A DNA stretch of 53,476 bases from JAAYRQ01 sp035647235 (GTDB lineage Bacteria > Bacillota > Syntrophomonadia > Syntrophomonadales > Syntrophomonadaceae): positions 1-53,476 of the forward strand of contig CAZEPV010000013.1 of NCBI GenBank assembly GCA_964514235.1, given 5' to 3'. Shown here piece by piece: positions 18,315 through 26,289 of this stretch. A model generated the notes under the pieces. The model saw nothing but the letters and a program-made list of their open reading frames with translations, made no database searches and had not been told where the DNA came from. Position 1 is the stretch's first letter. Each line of letters begins with the position of its first letter. The position numbers and the translations under genes were made by a program.

Positions 18315-19149
18315 TTAAGATCACATCTTCCATAAAATCCACGGGTGCTTGTTGACCTGTTAATATATTAAATGTTAGGGCTCCTTGATGTATTAGCATG
18401 GGTAAGCCGTTCATGGTGGGTAGACCCTGTTTTTCCCCCATGGCTAAAAATTTAGTTTTTAAAGGATTATAAATCAAATCACATAATAGAGCCTCTTTAA
18501 CCTGACTTATATTGGCTATAGGTGATTCATCAAGATGTGGATACATGCCAACTGGAGTGCAATTTATAATCATTTCGGCCTTACTAGCTAGCTTATCGAA
18601 GTTTTCCTGCCCTATATCATAACTACTACTTATGGTTGAGGTCTTTTCATTTATAAAAGTAGCCAAATTAGTAGCCTTTGACCTATCTAGGTCGAAAAAC
18701 GACATAGATTTTATACCTTCCTGGGCCAAGGCATAAGCTACTGCTCTGGCAGCCCCACCCGCACCCAGTAATATTACATCCCCAGTCATAGCAATATTGG
18801 CTGCTTTAAGCCCCGCTACAAAGCCAGCCCCATCCGTGTTGTAGCCAATTAATTTTCCCTTTTCATTCTTGATTAGGTTTACCGCCCCACAAGCCTGGGC
18901 ATCTGGAGATAAGTCGTCTAAATATTCAATGACCATTTCCTTATAAGGAATGGTTACATTTACACCTAACATATCTAAGGCGCGAACAGCCTCAAGAGCT
19001 GGGGCTAGGTTTTCAGGCTTTATTTCAAAAGGAAGAAATACATAATTAAGCCCTAACTTGGCTATAGTCTTATTATGCATTAAAGGTGAAAAGGAATGTC
19101 CCAAAGGATAACCGAAAAGCCCCATTAATTTAGTTTTCGCATCAATCAT
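18304..19149 (-). CDS. aroE: Shikimate dehydrogenase
   Basis: 281 residues from ATG 19149, which has GGGG nine bases upstream; an ATG at 19164 lacks a ribosome site. The shikimate-binding serines (GYPLGHSFSPLMHN), the catalytic Lys (NVTIPYKEMVIEYL), the Asp of NTDGAGF, the NADPH loop GAGGAARAVAYAL and the C-terminal HQGALTFNI are present. It reduces 3-dehydroshikimate with NADPH. It lies 95 bases after yqeG, as often in Clostridia. Its last codons overlap the pseudopilin frame. Confidence 0.93.
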   Translation of the reverse strand: MIDAKTKLMGLFGYPLGHSFSPLMHNKTIAKLGLNYVFLPFEIKPENLAPALEAVRALDMLGVNVTIPYKEMVIEYLDDLSPDAQACGAVNLIKNEKGKLIGYNTDGAGFVAGLKAANIAMTGDVILLGAGGAARAVAYALAQEGIKSMSFFDLDRSKATNLATFINEKTSTISSSYDIGQENFDKLASKAEMIINCTPVGMYPHLDESPIANISQVKEALLCDLIYNPLKTKFLAMGEKQGLPTMNGLPMLIHQGALTFNILTGQQAPVDFMEDVILNQM

Positions 19150-19244
19150 TTTATTTAACCCCATTATAATTTATGGCGAATGCTTAAGCACCCGCCTTAC
19201 TTCAAATTATTACACTTATTATCCAATTTTTCAACTTAATATCC

Positions 19245-19748
19245 CTAGCTTTCTACTCGCTTCTTTATTTTTTTTAAAACAAAGTATTCCATAGCTCTAG
19301 ATATCTTAGTACCATAAAACTCCTTCCCATTAATGGGCGCGACTAAAATGGTATAAAGGCCAGAGCGATTACCCCCTAAAATATCCGTAAAAACTTGGTC
19401 ACCGATTACAACAGTCTCCTCAGCACCTACATTTAGTATTTTCAAGACCCTATTAAAGCCAATCCTTCGAGGCTTTTGGGCCCTATGTACATAGGGAATA
19501 TCAAGCTGCTTAGCTACATTTACTACCCTTTTTTCCCCATTGTTAGATAAAATACAGGCATAAAAGCCCAGATCCTTAATATGGGCAAACCACTTAGCAA
19601 CTTCCGCTGTAATTATATTGCTGTTCCATTCGGTTATAGTATTATCTAAATCCAAAATAAATACCCTTTTGCCGAGTTCCCCCATTTCATCTAAGGGGAT
19701 TTCTAGTAATGAATTAACATACATATCAGGATATAATTTTTTAAACAT
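19245..19748 (-). CDS. yqeG: YqeG family HAD phosphatase
   Basis: 167 residues, HAD subfamily IIIA. Motif I is FILDLDNTITEW (Asp nucleophile), motif II LSNNGE, motif III around KPRRIGF, and motif IV VIGDQVFTDILGGNRSG. The family acts on small phosphate esters; a phosphatidylglycerophosphate phosphatase role has been suggested for relatives, but the substrate here is not visible. AAGGAG precedes the ATG. It is three bases from galT and upstream of aroE. Confidence 0.88.
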   Translation of the reverse strand: MFKKLYPDMYVNSLLEIPLDEMGELGKRVFILDLDNTITEWNSNIITAEVAKWFAHIKDLGFYACILSNNGEKRVVNVAKQLDIPYVHRAQKPRRIGFNRVLKILNVGAEETVVIGDQVFTDILGGNRSGLYTILVAPINGKEFYGTKISRAMEYFVLKKIKKRVES

Positions 19749-19751
19749 TTT

Positions 19752-20765
19752 TTACTCCTTAAGTAAAATTGCCATTTCTTCTTTAAATATTTGGGTAGCT
19801 ACCTCTGGGGAAACAGGGTTCATGTATAAACCAGTAGTCACTTCCACTCCAGCGGTAACTATTAATCTAGGGGTGATTTCTACGAACCAATGATAAGCCT
19901 TTTCCTTCCCACTATTTATAGGTGCAGAGTTTATAGCGATATTGTAAGATGGATTGCCTAAAATTGCAATAATGCCTCCTAATACCTGCTTGACTATAAA
20001 GGCTAGTTCTTGTCGTTCATTAACTGTAATGTTGCCGAAATGAGCCTGGTGTTTCTTAGGTAGCACCCAGATTTCATAAGCAAATCTCGATGCATAAGGG
20101 GACAAGACTATAAATTCATCACCTTCATATATTACCCGACTCCCTAGAGCCTTCTCTTGGGCAATTATATTACATATCAGGCAATCGGAATGCATTTCAT
20201 AATATTTAGGCAAACCCTTATTCACTTCGGGAACCATAGGCAGTGCTAGGATTTGGCTATGGCTATGGACCAAAGATGCACCTGCAAATATACCGCGATT
20301 TTTATAAATCTGGATATATTTAATCCTAGCATCATTAGCTAGGGCTAGATACCTTTCCTGAAACATCTTAAATACTAATTCTATTTTGTCGGTATTAAAT
20401 TCATGTAATTCGCTATCATGTTCGGGGGTTTCAATAATAACTTCATGTTGTCCTACACCTGTACGACTTTGGTTAATCCCAGTGTGTTCAATTTTTAATT
20501 CATTTTGCAGACTAAAAGCAGAATATTTATTGGGGATAGCCCTAATGGTCCAACCTGGACTATTAGCTCTAGAGAGCTTATCACGATATGCGGCTATTTC
20601 AGGGGGAGTATGTATTTCATTTCCCGCACAAAATGGGCATACCTTGTCATTTCCTGAAAAATGAACCCCCTCTTTATTAATAGGAAAATCGTTAGGCTTA
20701 AGAGCCCTATCCTTAGCAATTATTATCCATGTATCCCGCAAAAGATCCTTACGTATTTCGGCCAC
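19752..20765 (-). CDS. galT: Galactose-1-phosphate uridylyltransferase
   Basis: 337 residues of the histidine-triad-like GalT family. The N-terminal zinc motif is VCPFCAGNE (~43-50). The active site is GASLVHSHSQILALP, with HxHxQ in which the usual Pro is Ser. It exchanges UMP between UDP-glucose and galactose 1-phosphate (Leloir pathway). Starts at GTG 20765 behind GGGGGGAG. No galK or galE is near; a more general hexose-1-phosphate nucleotidylyltransferase role is possible. Confidence 0.85.
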   Translation of the reverse strand: MAEIRKDLLRDTWIIIAKDRALKPNDFPINKEGVHFSGNDKVCPFCAGNEIHTPPEIAAYRDKLSRANSPGWTIRAIPNKYSAFSLQNELKIEHTGINQSRTGVGQHEVIIETPEHDSELHEFNTDKIELVFKMFQERYLALANDARIKYIQIYKNRGIFAGASLVHSHSQILALPMVPEVNKGLPKYYEMHSDCLICNIIAQEKALGSRVIYEGDEFIVLSPYASRFAYEIWVLPKKHQAHFGNITVNERQELAFIVKQVLGGIIAILGNPSYNIAINSAPINSGKEKAYHWFVEITPRLIVTAGVEVTTGLYMNPVSPEVATQIFKEEMAILLKE

Positions 20766-20913
20766 TATTCTCCCCCCCCTCTAATATATGAATAGTTTAG
20801 GCTTATCTGTTTTATTAATCTATGTTACAGTAAATTGTTTAATAATAAAAATATTATAAAGAATTTCCTTAACAAAACTAGATTTTATTATTTTACTCAG
20901 GGAGACTAAGAAG

Positions 20914-21603
20914 TTAGTGGTTAGCTATTTCCTCCAAGGCACTGCGTTCTAATATTATGATAGTCCTTTGCCCCATCTGTTTAATCCAATTCATTTCCTG
21001 GAAAAAGGCTAGTTTGCGGCTTAGGGTTTCTTGGCTCATGCCAATATGGGCAGCTAAGTCCTTTTTACTAAATTCCAAAGTGAATTCATCACTGCCTGCG
21101 GATAATCTGATTAATATGTCAGCTACCCTGCGTTCCACATCGTGTAAGCCTAAGGATTCTATCATGTTTTCCGCACTATGTAATCTTTTGCTCAATTCTT
21201 CAATTATCTTAACTGCAATACTGGGAACATCTTGGATGATCTGGTTAAGTTTCTTCCCATCAATAATACATACTGCAGTAGGTTCAAGGGCCTCCGCATT
21301 GGTATCTAGGGGTGAATTAGCAAAGAGGGAAAGCTCCCCCATAAAATCCCCGGGGGTTAAGATGCGGATAATCTGTTCTTTCCCTGTTTCCGATAATTTA
21401 TAAATTTTAACCATGCCATGGTTTATTACATATAATCTTTCCTCTTTGGCCCCAGATAAATAAATGTTTTCCCCCTTTTTATATTCCCGATCTACGATTA
21501 TTTCCGCTATTCTATCCATTTCCTCGGGGTTTAGATTACCGAAAATCGGAACTTTATGCATACACTCTCTTTCAGTCCCATGAAAACATTTATTCACTTG
21601 CAT
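20914..21603 (-). CDS. Crp/Fnr family regulator of the metal-ATPase operon
   Basis: 229 residues. N-terminal cysteines at 6 and 14 (KCFHGTERECMHKVP), a cyclic-nucleotide-type beta roll (~20-120) with Cys112, a long dimer helix, and a winged helix whose recognition helix is MSQETLSRKLAFF. The ExxSR pattern is that of Fnr and predicts TTGA half-sites; a matching TTGAC-N4-GTCAA lies at the operon promoter. Only three cysteines are present, so a standard four-Cys Fnr iron-sulfur cluster is unlikely. The N-terminal Cys plus Cys112 pairing recalls the thiol switch of lactobacillar FLP (known for that family, inferred here). It lies 13 bases after the ATPase gene. Confidence 0.88.
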   Translation of the reverse strand: MQVNKCFHGTERECMHKVPIFGNLNPEEMDRIAEIIVDREYKKGENIYLSGAKEERLYVINHGMVKIYKLSETGKEQIIRILTPGDFMGELSLFANSPLDTNAEALEPTAVCIIDGKKLNQIIQDVPSIAVKIIEELSKRLHSAENMIESLGLHDVERRVADILIRLSAGSDEFTLEFSKKDLAAHIGMSQETLSRKLAFFQEMNWIKQMGQRTIIILERSALEEIANH

Positions 21604-21616
21604 TTTAACATCCTTT

Positions 21617-23515
21617 CTAAATAGCTAGTTTTTTAGTCGGTTTTTCTTTATAACCCAAAAGACGTATTGCATTGATTATTACCGCCAGGACGCTTAATAT
21701 ATGGACTAACATACCCGATGATAAGAAAACGAGTTTAGCCAGTACACCGATTAACAAGATAAATACTACACTTACTGCAAAATAAATATTTTGTTTCATA
21801 TTGATTACTGTAGCCCTGCTCAAGCCTATAGCATAAGAAAGCTTAATTATTTCGGCGGACATAAGGACTAAATCGGCTGTTTCCATAGCCACATCAGTTC
21901 CTGCTCCACCTATGGCGATACCTAAATCGGCCGATGCTAGTGCTGGGGCATCATTAACCCCATCACCCACCATAGCTACCGTGCCATATCTTGCTTGCAA
22001 GTCCTCTAGTATCTTCACTTTATCTTCGGGCAACAGTTCAGCATAGTAACCGTCTAAGCCAATTTGCTTGGCTATAGCTTGGGCAGCTCTTTCATTATCA
22101 CCAGTTAACATTACTATCTTTTTGACTCCAGAAGCCCTTAATCTTTCTACTAAATGAATGGCATCATCCCTGACCGTATCCGCTATGGAAATCACCCCTA
22201 TAATTTGGGCTGACTTTAAGTCGGCTATGATAACTGCAGTCTGTCCTGCACTTTCTTCGCTATTAATATATTCCCTTATATCGACTGGTATTTCAAGACT
22301 ATTTTCACCTAAAATCTTTCTATTACCAATAACTAGGGTCTTTTCCCCCACTTTCGCCTTGAGTCCCTGACCAGTTATGATTTCAGATTCCTCGGGTGCC
22401 ACTAAAACAATTTCGGGCTGGCTATTAGCCTTAGCTATAATAGCTTGGGCTAAGGGATGTTCTGAATAGGATTCAGCACTAGCTGTAAGTTGCAGCAGCT
22501 CTACTTCCTCCATACCATAGGCTTTAATATTAGTTACTTGGGGCTTTCCTTCCGTGAGGGTACCCGTCTTATCGAAAGCAATTACCTTTACAGTACCAAT
22601 CTTCTCTATGATTTCCCCACCTTTGATTAAAACCCCATTTTTGGCCCCATTGCCAATTCCAGCTACTATGGATACGGGAGTAGCAATTACTAGGGCACCT
22701 GGGCAGGCTATAACTAACAAGGTTAAAGACAAGGGTAAGTTTTTAGTCAAGAGATATACCACTATAGCCAAGACTACTATTCCGGGTGTATAGTATTCTG
22801 CGAAAACTTCTAAAAATTTCTGGGTTTTAGCTTTCTTGTCCTGGGCTTCCTCCACCATTTCTAAAATACGAGCAAAGGTAGTGTCATCCCCCACTTTCTC
22901 CGCCCTTATTTTTAGATAGCCCGATTCCAAAATAGTACCGGAAAAGACACCATCATCATTTTCCTTACTGACTGGCATCGATTCCCCCGTAATAGAAGCC
23001 TGATTTACATAAGCATTACCTGCAACTACTGTCCCATCGACAGGTATTTTTTCACCTGGCTTAACTATAACTATTTCATCTTTAATTACCTCATCGGGGG
23101 AAATCTCGATTTCTATTCCCTCCCTAACTACCCTAGCTAGATCTGGTGCCAATTCAAGTAAAGACTTAATAGCAGATCTGGTTTTTTCTAAGGCCCTCGA
23201 TTCTAAGTAATTACCTAACATAAAAAGAAAGGTAACTGCGGCAGCTTCCCAAAATTCCCTAATGTAAATGGCTCCTATTACTGCTAAAGTGACTAAGGCA
23301 TCAATGCCCAATATTCTAAAACGGATAGCCTGAAAGGCATTAACCGCAATGGGGTAGCCAGCTATGAAAGTTGCCGCTAGCATTAAAATATCAGATATGC
23401 TAAGGAAGAAGGTGGAAGTAATGATTATCCGATAATTTAATTTCAAGGCAAATAATCCTGCTATAATTAAGGCTCCAGCTAATAGGACCCTACGTCCCTT
23501 TTCATCCCTTAACAT
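21617..23515 (-). CDS. P1B-type heavy-metal ATPase with CPG in place of CPC
   Basis: 632 residues. Visible are the actuator motif TGES (176-179), the membrane metal site ACPGALVIATP (Cys271-Pro-Gly273), the phosphorylated DKTGT (Asp315), the SEHPLA motif, MLTGDN and GDGVNDAPALA. It pumps a metal ion out at the cost of ATP. There is no N-terminal metal-binding domain; that job falls to the separate HMA protein encoded just upstream. CPG instead of CPC/CPH/SPC makes the metal hard to predict; zinc, cadmium, cobalt or copper cannot be told apart. AAGGAG precedes the ATG. Confidence 0.92.
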   Translation of the reverse strand: MLRDEKGRRVLLAGALIIAGLFALKLNYRIIITSTFFLSISDILMLAATFIAGYPIAVNAFQAIRFRILGIDALVTLAVIGAIYIREFWEAAAVTFLFMLGNYLESRALEKTRSAIKSLLELAPDLARVVREGIEIEISPDEVIKDEIVIVKPGEKIPVDGTVVAGNAYVNQASITGESMPVSKENDDGVFSGTILESGYLKIRAEKVGDDTTFARILEMVEEAQDKKAKTQKFLEVFAEYYTPGIVVLAIVVYLLTKNLPLSLTLLVIACPGALVIATPVSIVAGIGNGAKNGVLIKGGEIIEKIGTVKVIAFDKTGTLTEGKPQVTNIKAYGMEEVELLQLTASAESYSEHPLAQAIIAKANSQPEIVLVAPEESEIITGQGLKAKVGEKTLVIGNRKILGENSLEIPVDIREYINSEESAGQTAVIIADLKSAQIIGVISIADTVRDDAIHLVERLRASGVKKIVMLTGDNERAAQAIAKQIGLDGYYAELLPEDKVKILEDLQARYGTVAMVGDGVNDAPALASADLGIAIGGAGTDVAMETADLVLMSAEIIKLSYAIGLSRATVINMKQNIYFAVSVVFILLIGVLAKLVFLSSGMLVHILSVLAVIINAIRLLGYKEKPTKKLAI

Positions 23516-23536
23516 ATCCTCATCTCCTTAATTTGT

Positions 23537-23752
23537 CTATTTCTCACCTAAAATACCGAAACCCAGTCTTTCGATAGTTTTTCTAATATCCTTACCATCA
23601 CCTAGGCTCTCATCAAAATTTACCTTTACCCTGCTAGCATTAAAAGCTACATCTACTTTTTTTACGCCATCCATTCTTTTAACTGCGGTTTCAATCTTTT
23701 TGACACAAGTGGGACAAGTTAAGGTTTCGAGTTGATAAGTTTTGCTTGTCAT
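23537..23752 (-). CDS. HMA-domain metallochaperone (CopZ-like)
   Basis: 71 residues forming one heavy-metal-associated domain. The metal-binding motif is TCPTC (Cys13, Cys16), followed by the usual GVKKVDVAFNASRVKVNFDE strand pair. It probably hands metal to the ATPase encoded 21 bases downstream, which lacks such a domain. AAGGAGG lies 7 bases before the ATG. First gene of the operon HMA, ATPase, Crp/Fnr. Confidence 0.9.
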   Translation of the reverse strand: MTSKTYQLETLTCPTCVKKIETAVKRMDGVKKVDVAFNASRVKVNFDESLGDGKDIRKTIERLGFGILGEK

Positions 23753-23805
23753 TATAAATTCCTCCTTAATTTTTCTTTATCTCATGTTTTCCATTGTTTG
23801 AACAA

Positions 23806-23847
23806 ATTATAAGGGCAGTGGTCATATAAAGCCTTGACTTACGTCAA
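23806..23847 (-). promoter_or_regulatory. Fnr-like site at -41.5 and -10 box of the HMA-ATPase-Fnr operon
   Basis: On the minus strand TATAAT occupies 23811-23806, which puts the start of transcription near 23799. TTGAC-TTAC-GTCAA (23834-23847, a perfect 5+5 dyad with 4-base centre) is centred at 23840.5, that is -41.5, the class II activator position for Crp/Fnr proteins. No good -35 box replaces it. The gene for a Crp/Fnr protein with an Fnr-type recognition helix is the third gene of the operon. Confidence 0.7.
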
Positions 23848-23953
23848 TTTTTAAGCATTAAATACTAAAATTGTTAAAGTTTAAGGAGAAATTCTAATAT
23901 TTAGATATGCTAAAATAGGCATAGTTCATGTGATAAAAGTGGAGGTATGTAAT

Positions 23954-24433
23954 ATGGGAGATCAAGAAGGGAATAAACTAGGAAAATCAGCCCTAAAATA
24001 TTGGCGCTTATCAGGCTTTTTTTCTTCCCTATTTTTTTGGTTATTTCCATTGGGATATTTAATTTTTACTAAGTATTTCCCCTGGCCTTTCCTGGTGATT
24101 TATGGATTAATTGTAGTGTGTCTCTCTATTACTATTGTAAAGACTGCAATTTTCCCCAAAATCAAGTGGGAAAGGTGGCGCTATAAGGTTTCTGAACATG
24201 ATATTAAATTAAGTTATGGTTTATGGATAAGAAGGCAAACTGTTATCCCTATGGTAAGGGTTCAACATGTCGATACAAAACAAGGCCCACTTATGCATAA
24301 ATTCTCCCTGGCTTCAGTAACTATATCTACTGCGGCTGGGAGCCATGAAATTCCAGCCCTATCAGCACAAATTGCCGATGGACTACGCCAACAAATCTCC
24401 CTATTAGCTAGAGTGGTGGAAGAAGATGTCTAA
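23954..24433 (+). CDS. ydbS: YdbS-like bacterial PH-domain membrane protein
   Basis: 159 residues from ATG 23954, nine bases after GTGGAGG; an upstream in-frame GTG at 23930 has no ribosome site. Two membrane helices (~20-42 and ~47-68) are followed by a bPH2 domain (YKVSEHDIKLSYGLWIRRQT, PMVRVQHVDTKQGPL, ASVTISTAAGSHEI). In Bacillus the YdbS/YdbT pair helps resist antimicrobial peptides; the mechanism is unclear. Its stop overlaps the ydbT start by eight bases. Confidence 0.85.
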   Translation: MGDQEGNKLGKSALKYWRLSGFFSSLFFWLFPLGYLIFTKYFPWPFLVIYGLIVVCLSITIVKTAIFPKIKWERWRYKVSEHDIKLSYGLWIRRQTVIPMVRVQHVDTKQGPLMHKFSLASVTISTAAGSHEIPALSAQIADGLRQQISLLARVVEEDV

Positions 24434-25844
24434 AGCCAAACGCTTGCATCCTGCAGCAGTTATCGAAATATTGATAAAAAATATCTCACGCCTAATAAAA
24501 ATAATAATTGGCCCTTTTGTGGTCATTGCTAGTAGCCCTTTAAGTAAAAAGTGGTTACTGGTCACGGGGTTAATTGGCTTGCTTTTATATGTAATAGTGT
24601 CAGTCCTTAGCTGGCTCCGTTTCCATTATACAGTCCATAATGATGAATTAAGAATTGAACAAGGCATTTTTTCCCGCCATAAAACTTATATTCCCTTGGA
24701 ACGCATCCAAAGTGTGCAAATAAGCGCTGGAATTGTGCAAAGGATTTTTGCTTTAGTCAAGTTGGAAGTACAAACAGCAGGTGGGAGCAGCCAAGCTGAA
24801 GCTACCCTATCAGCTATTAGCAAAAAAGAAGCCTCCAGATTGCAAAACATTTTACAATTATCGGTTATCACCCCAGATTCATCGGCAGTCGAGGCCTATC
24901 AGTACCAAGAAAAAAATCTGGGAATAAAGAACTTAATAATTGCAGCTACCACCTCCAATGGGATTGGGGTTGTCTTGCTAGGGGGTTTAGCCCTCTTATC
25001 TCAGGTTAATCAATATATACCTGATGAGGATATCTATACAAGAATCGGAAATTATTTGGTATCTTTCGCTGGTCAGCCTGGATTAATTTATCTATTAGCA
25101 GTCTTTTTGCTGTTTTTATTTGCTTGGCTCCTTTCTATCATTGGTACTGTAATCAGTATTGGGGGATTTAGTATTACCCGCTTAAAAGACCGTTTATTGG
25201 TAGAAAGGGGACTAGCCGAAAAACGTCAAATAAGCATTCCCTTAAGTAGAATCCAGGCAGTAAAAATATCTGCAGGAATCCTAAGGAAACCCTTTGGATT
25301 AGTTACAATTTACGTGATTAGTGCTGGTCATGGTGACAAGGGCTCTAATGAAACTTTGGTATATCCCCTATTGCCAAGCGAGAAGCTATTAAACTTTTTA
25401 GATACCTTTTTACCCGAATATAGCTTAGAAAAATCATATCTTTCATTACCCCTGGCTGCCCAAAACCGTTATCGTTTGATTTTGGCTATACCCACCTTAT
25501 TATTAGTACTACCAGTGGTCATATTACTAAAATACGGATTTCTAGCCTTGCTTTTCCCAGCTATAGCCTACTTCTGGGGGCTTAAACAATTCCGAGATAC
25601 TGGGTGGAAAATAACTGATAAACAATTATCCCTTCGCTACCGTATCTTAGGTTTAAATACTTTTCTATTCAAACGCCATAAAATACAGGCTATAATCTTG
25701 GAGCAAAATCCCCTACAAAAACGTAAAAATCTAAAGACTCTATCAATTATGATTGCATCTAAGATAAGGGGTACAAAAATTTGCATAAAGGGGATAGATG
25801 AAAAGGATGGGGATAAAATCTTAGCTTGGTTTAGGGATCAGTAA
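24426..25844 (+). CDS. ydbT: YdbT-like membrane protein with repeated bPH2 domains
   Basis: 472 residues with membrane helices near 25-60, 170-190, 215-245 and 345-375. There are three bPH2 units: YTVHNDELRIEQGIFSRHKT (~65-135), FSITRLKDRLLVERGLAEKR (~240-320), and WKITDKQLSLRYRILGLNTF (~395-470). The pattern ERIQSVQISAGIVQRIF / SRIQAVKISAGILRKPF shows the repeat. Partner of the YdbS-like protein; coupled by overlap. Envelope stress role is by family only. Confidence 0.85.
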   Translation: MSKAKRLHPAAVIEILIKNISRLIKIIIGPFVVIASSPLSKKWLLVTGLIGLLLYVIVSVLSWLRFHYTVHNDELRIEQGIFSRHKTYIPLERIQSVQISAGIVQRIFALVKLEVQTAGGSSQAEATLSAISKKEASRLQNILQLSVITPDSSAVEAYQYQEKNLGIKNLIIAATTSNGIGVVLLGGLALLSQVNQYIPDEDIYTRIGNYLVSFAGQPGLIYLLAVFLLFLFAWLLSIIGTVISIGGFSITRLKDRLLVERGLAEKRQISIPLSRIQAVKISAGILRKPFGLVTIYVISAGHGDKGSNETLVYPLLPSEKLLNFLDTFLPEYSLEKSYLSLPLAAQNRYRLILAIPTLLLVLPVVILLKYGFLALLFPAIAYFWGLKQFRDTGWKITDKQLSLRYRILGLNTFLFKRHKIQAIILEQNPLQKRKNLKTLSIMIASKIRGTKICIKGIDEKDGDKILAWFRDQ

Positions 25845-25863
25845 AAAACTGGAGTTTTCCAGG

Positions 25864-25892
25864 TTGATTTATGTTTTTTTTACATTTATGAT
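25864..25892 (+). promoter_or_regulatory. Promoter of the XRE-acyl-CoA dehydrogenase-ferredoxin operon
   Basis: TTGATT (25864-25869), a 17-base spacer and TATGAT (25887-25892) make a good sigma-A type promoter 35 bases before the XRE start. The spacer has a run of eight T residues. Confidence 0.55.
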
Positions 25893-25926
25893 TAATTAAA
25901 GTAAGTAAGATTAGAAAGGAAGTCAT

Positions 25927-26289
25927 ATGAACTTAAGGGAATTGGGGCGGAAAATACAAATAGCCCGAGAAGAAAAAAAAATGACTCAAGGTCAGCTTGC
26001 GGATTCCATTGGCTGTTCACAATCAGCCCTATCCAATTATGAAAAAGGAAAGAGACGGATTTATTTATCTCACCTAGAGAAATTATCCGAAGTGTTAGAA
26101 AAACCCCTAGAATATTTTGTAGAAGGATTTGCTGACAATTCGCCAGAAACATATAATGCTATCAATGCTAGGAATGGCGATCTGATACGCCTTATGAATA
26201 TTATCCATACTCTTAATACCGAAGAACGTGTAAAAGTAGAAAACTATATGCAATTTCTGCTGTGGAAACGGCCAAAAGGAGGTATATAA
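25927..26289 (+). CDS. XRE-family transcriptional regulator
   Basis: 120 residues. A Cro/C1-type helix-turn-helix fills ~5-60 (LGRKIQIAREEKKMTQGQLA, then IGCSQSALSNYEKGKRRI, then LEKLSEVLEKPLEYFVEG). The C-terminal half (LIRLMNIIHTLNTEERVKVE) is helical and may dimerise. AAAGGAAG precedes the ATG. Its TAA shares an A with the ATG of the acyl-CoA dehydrogenase, so both are made together. It may control its own operon; the effector is unknown. Confidence 0.88.
   Translation: MNLRELGRKIQIAREEKKMTQGQLADSIGCSQSALSNYEKGKRRIYLSHLEKLSEVLEKPLEYFVEGFADNSPETYNAINARNGDLIRLMNIIHTLNTEERVKVENYMQFLLWKRPKGGI

Noticed and set aside
19175..19190. Shared palindrome TGCTTAAGCA here and near 28457
   Set aside because: A 12-base match twice in 53 kb is expected by chance.
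25849..25862. Terminator after ydbT
   Set aside because: CTGGA-GTTT-TCCAG is only five pairs and the T-run is 11 bases away, inside the promoter of the next operon.
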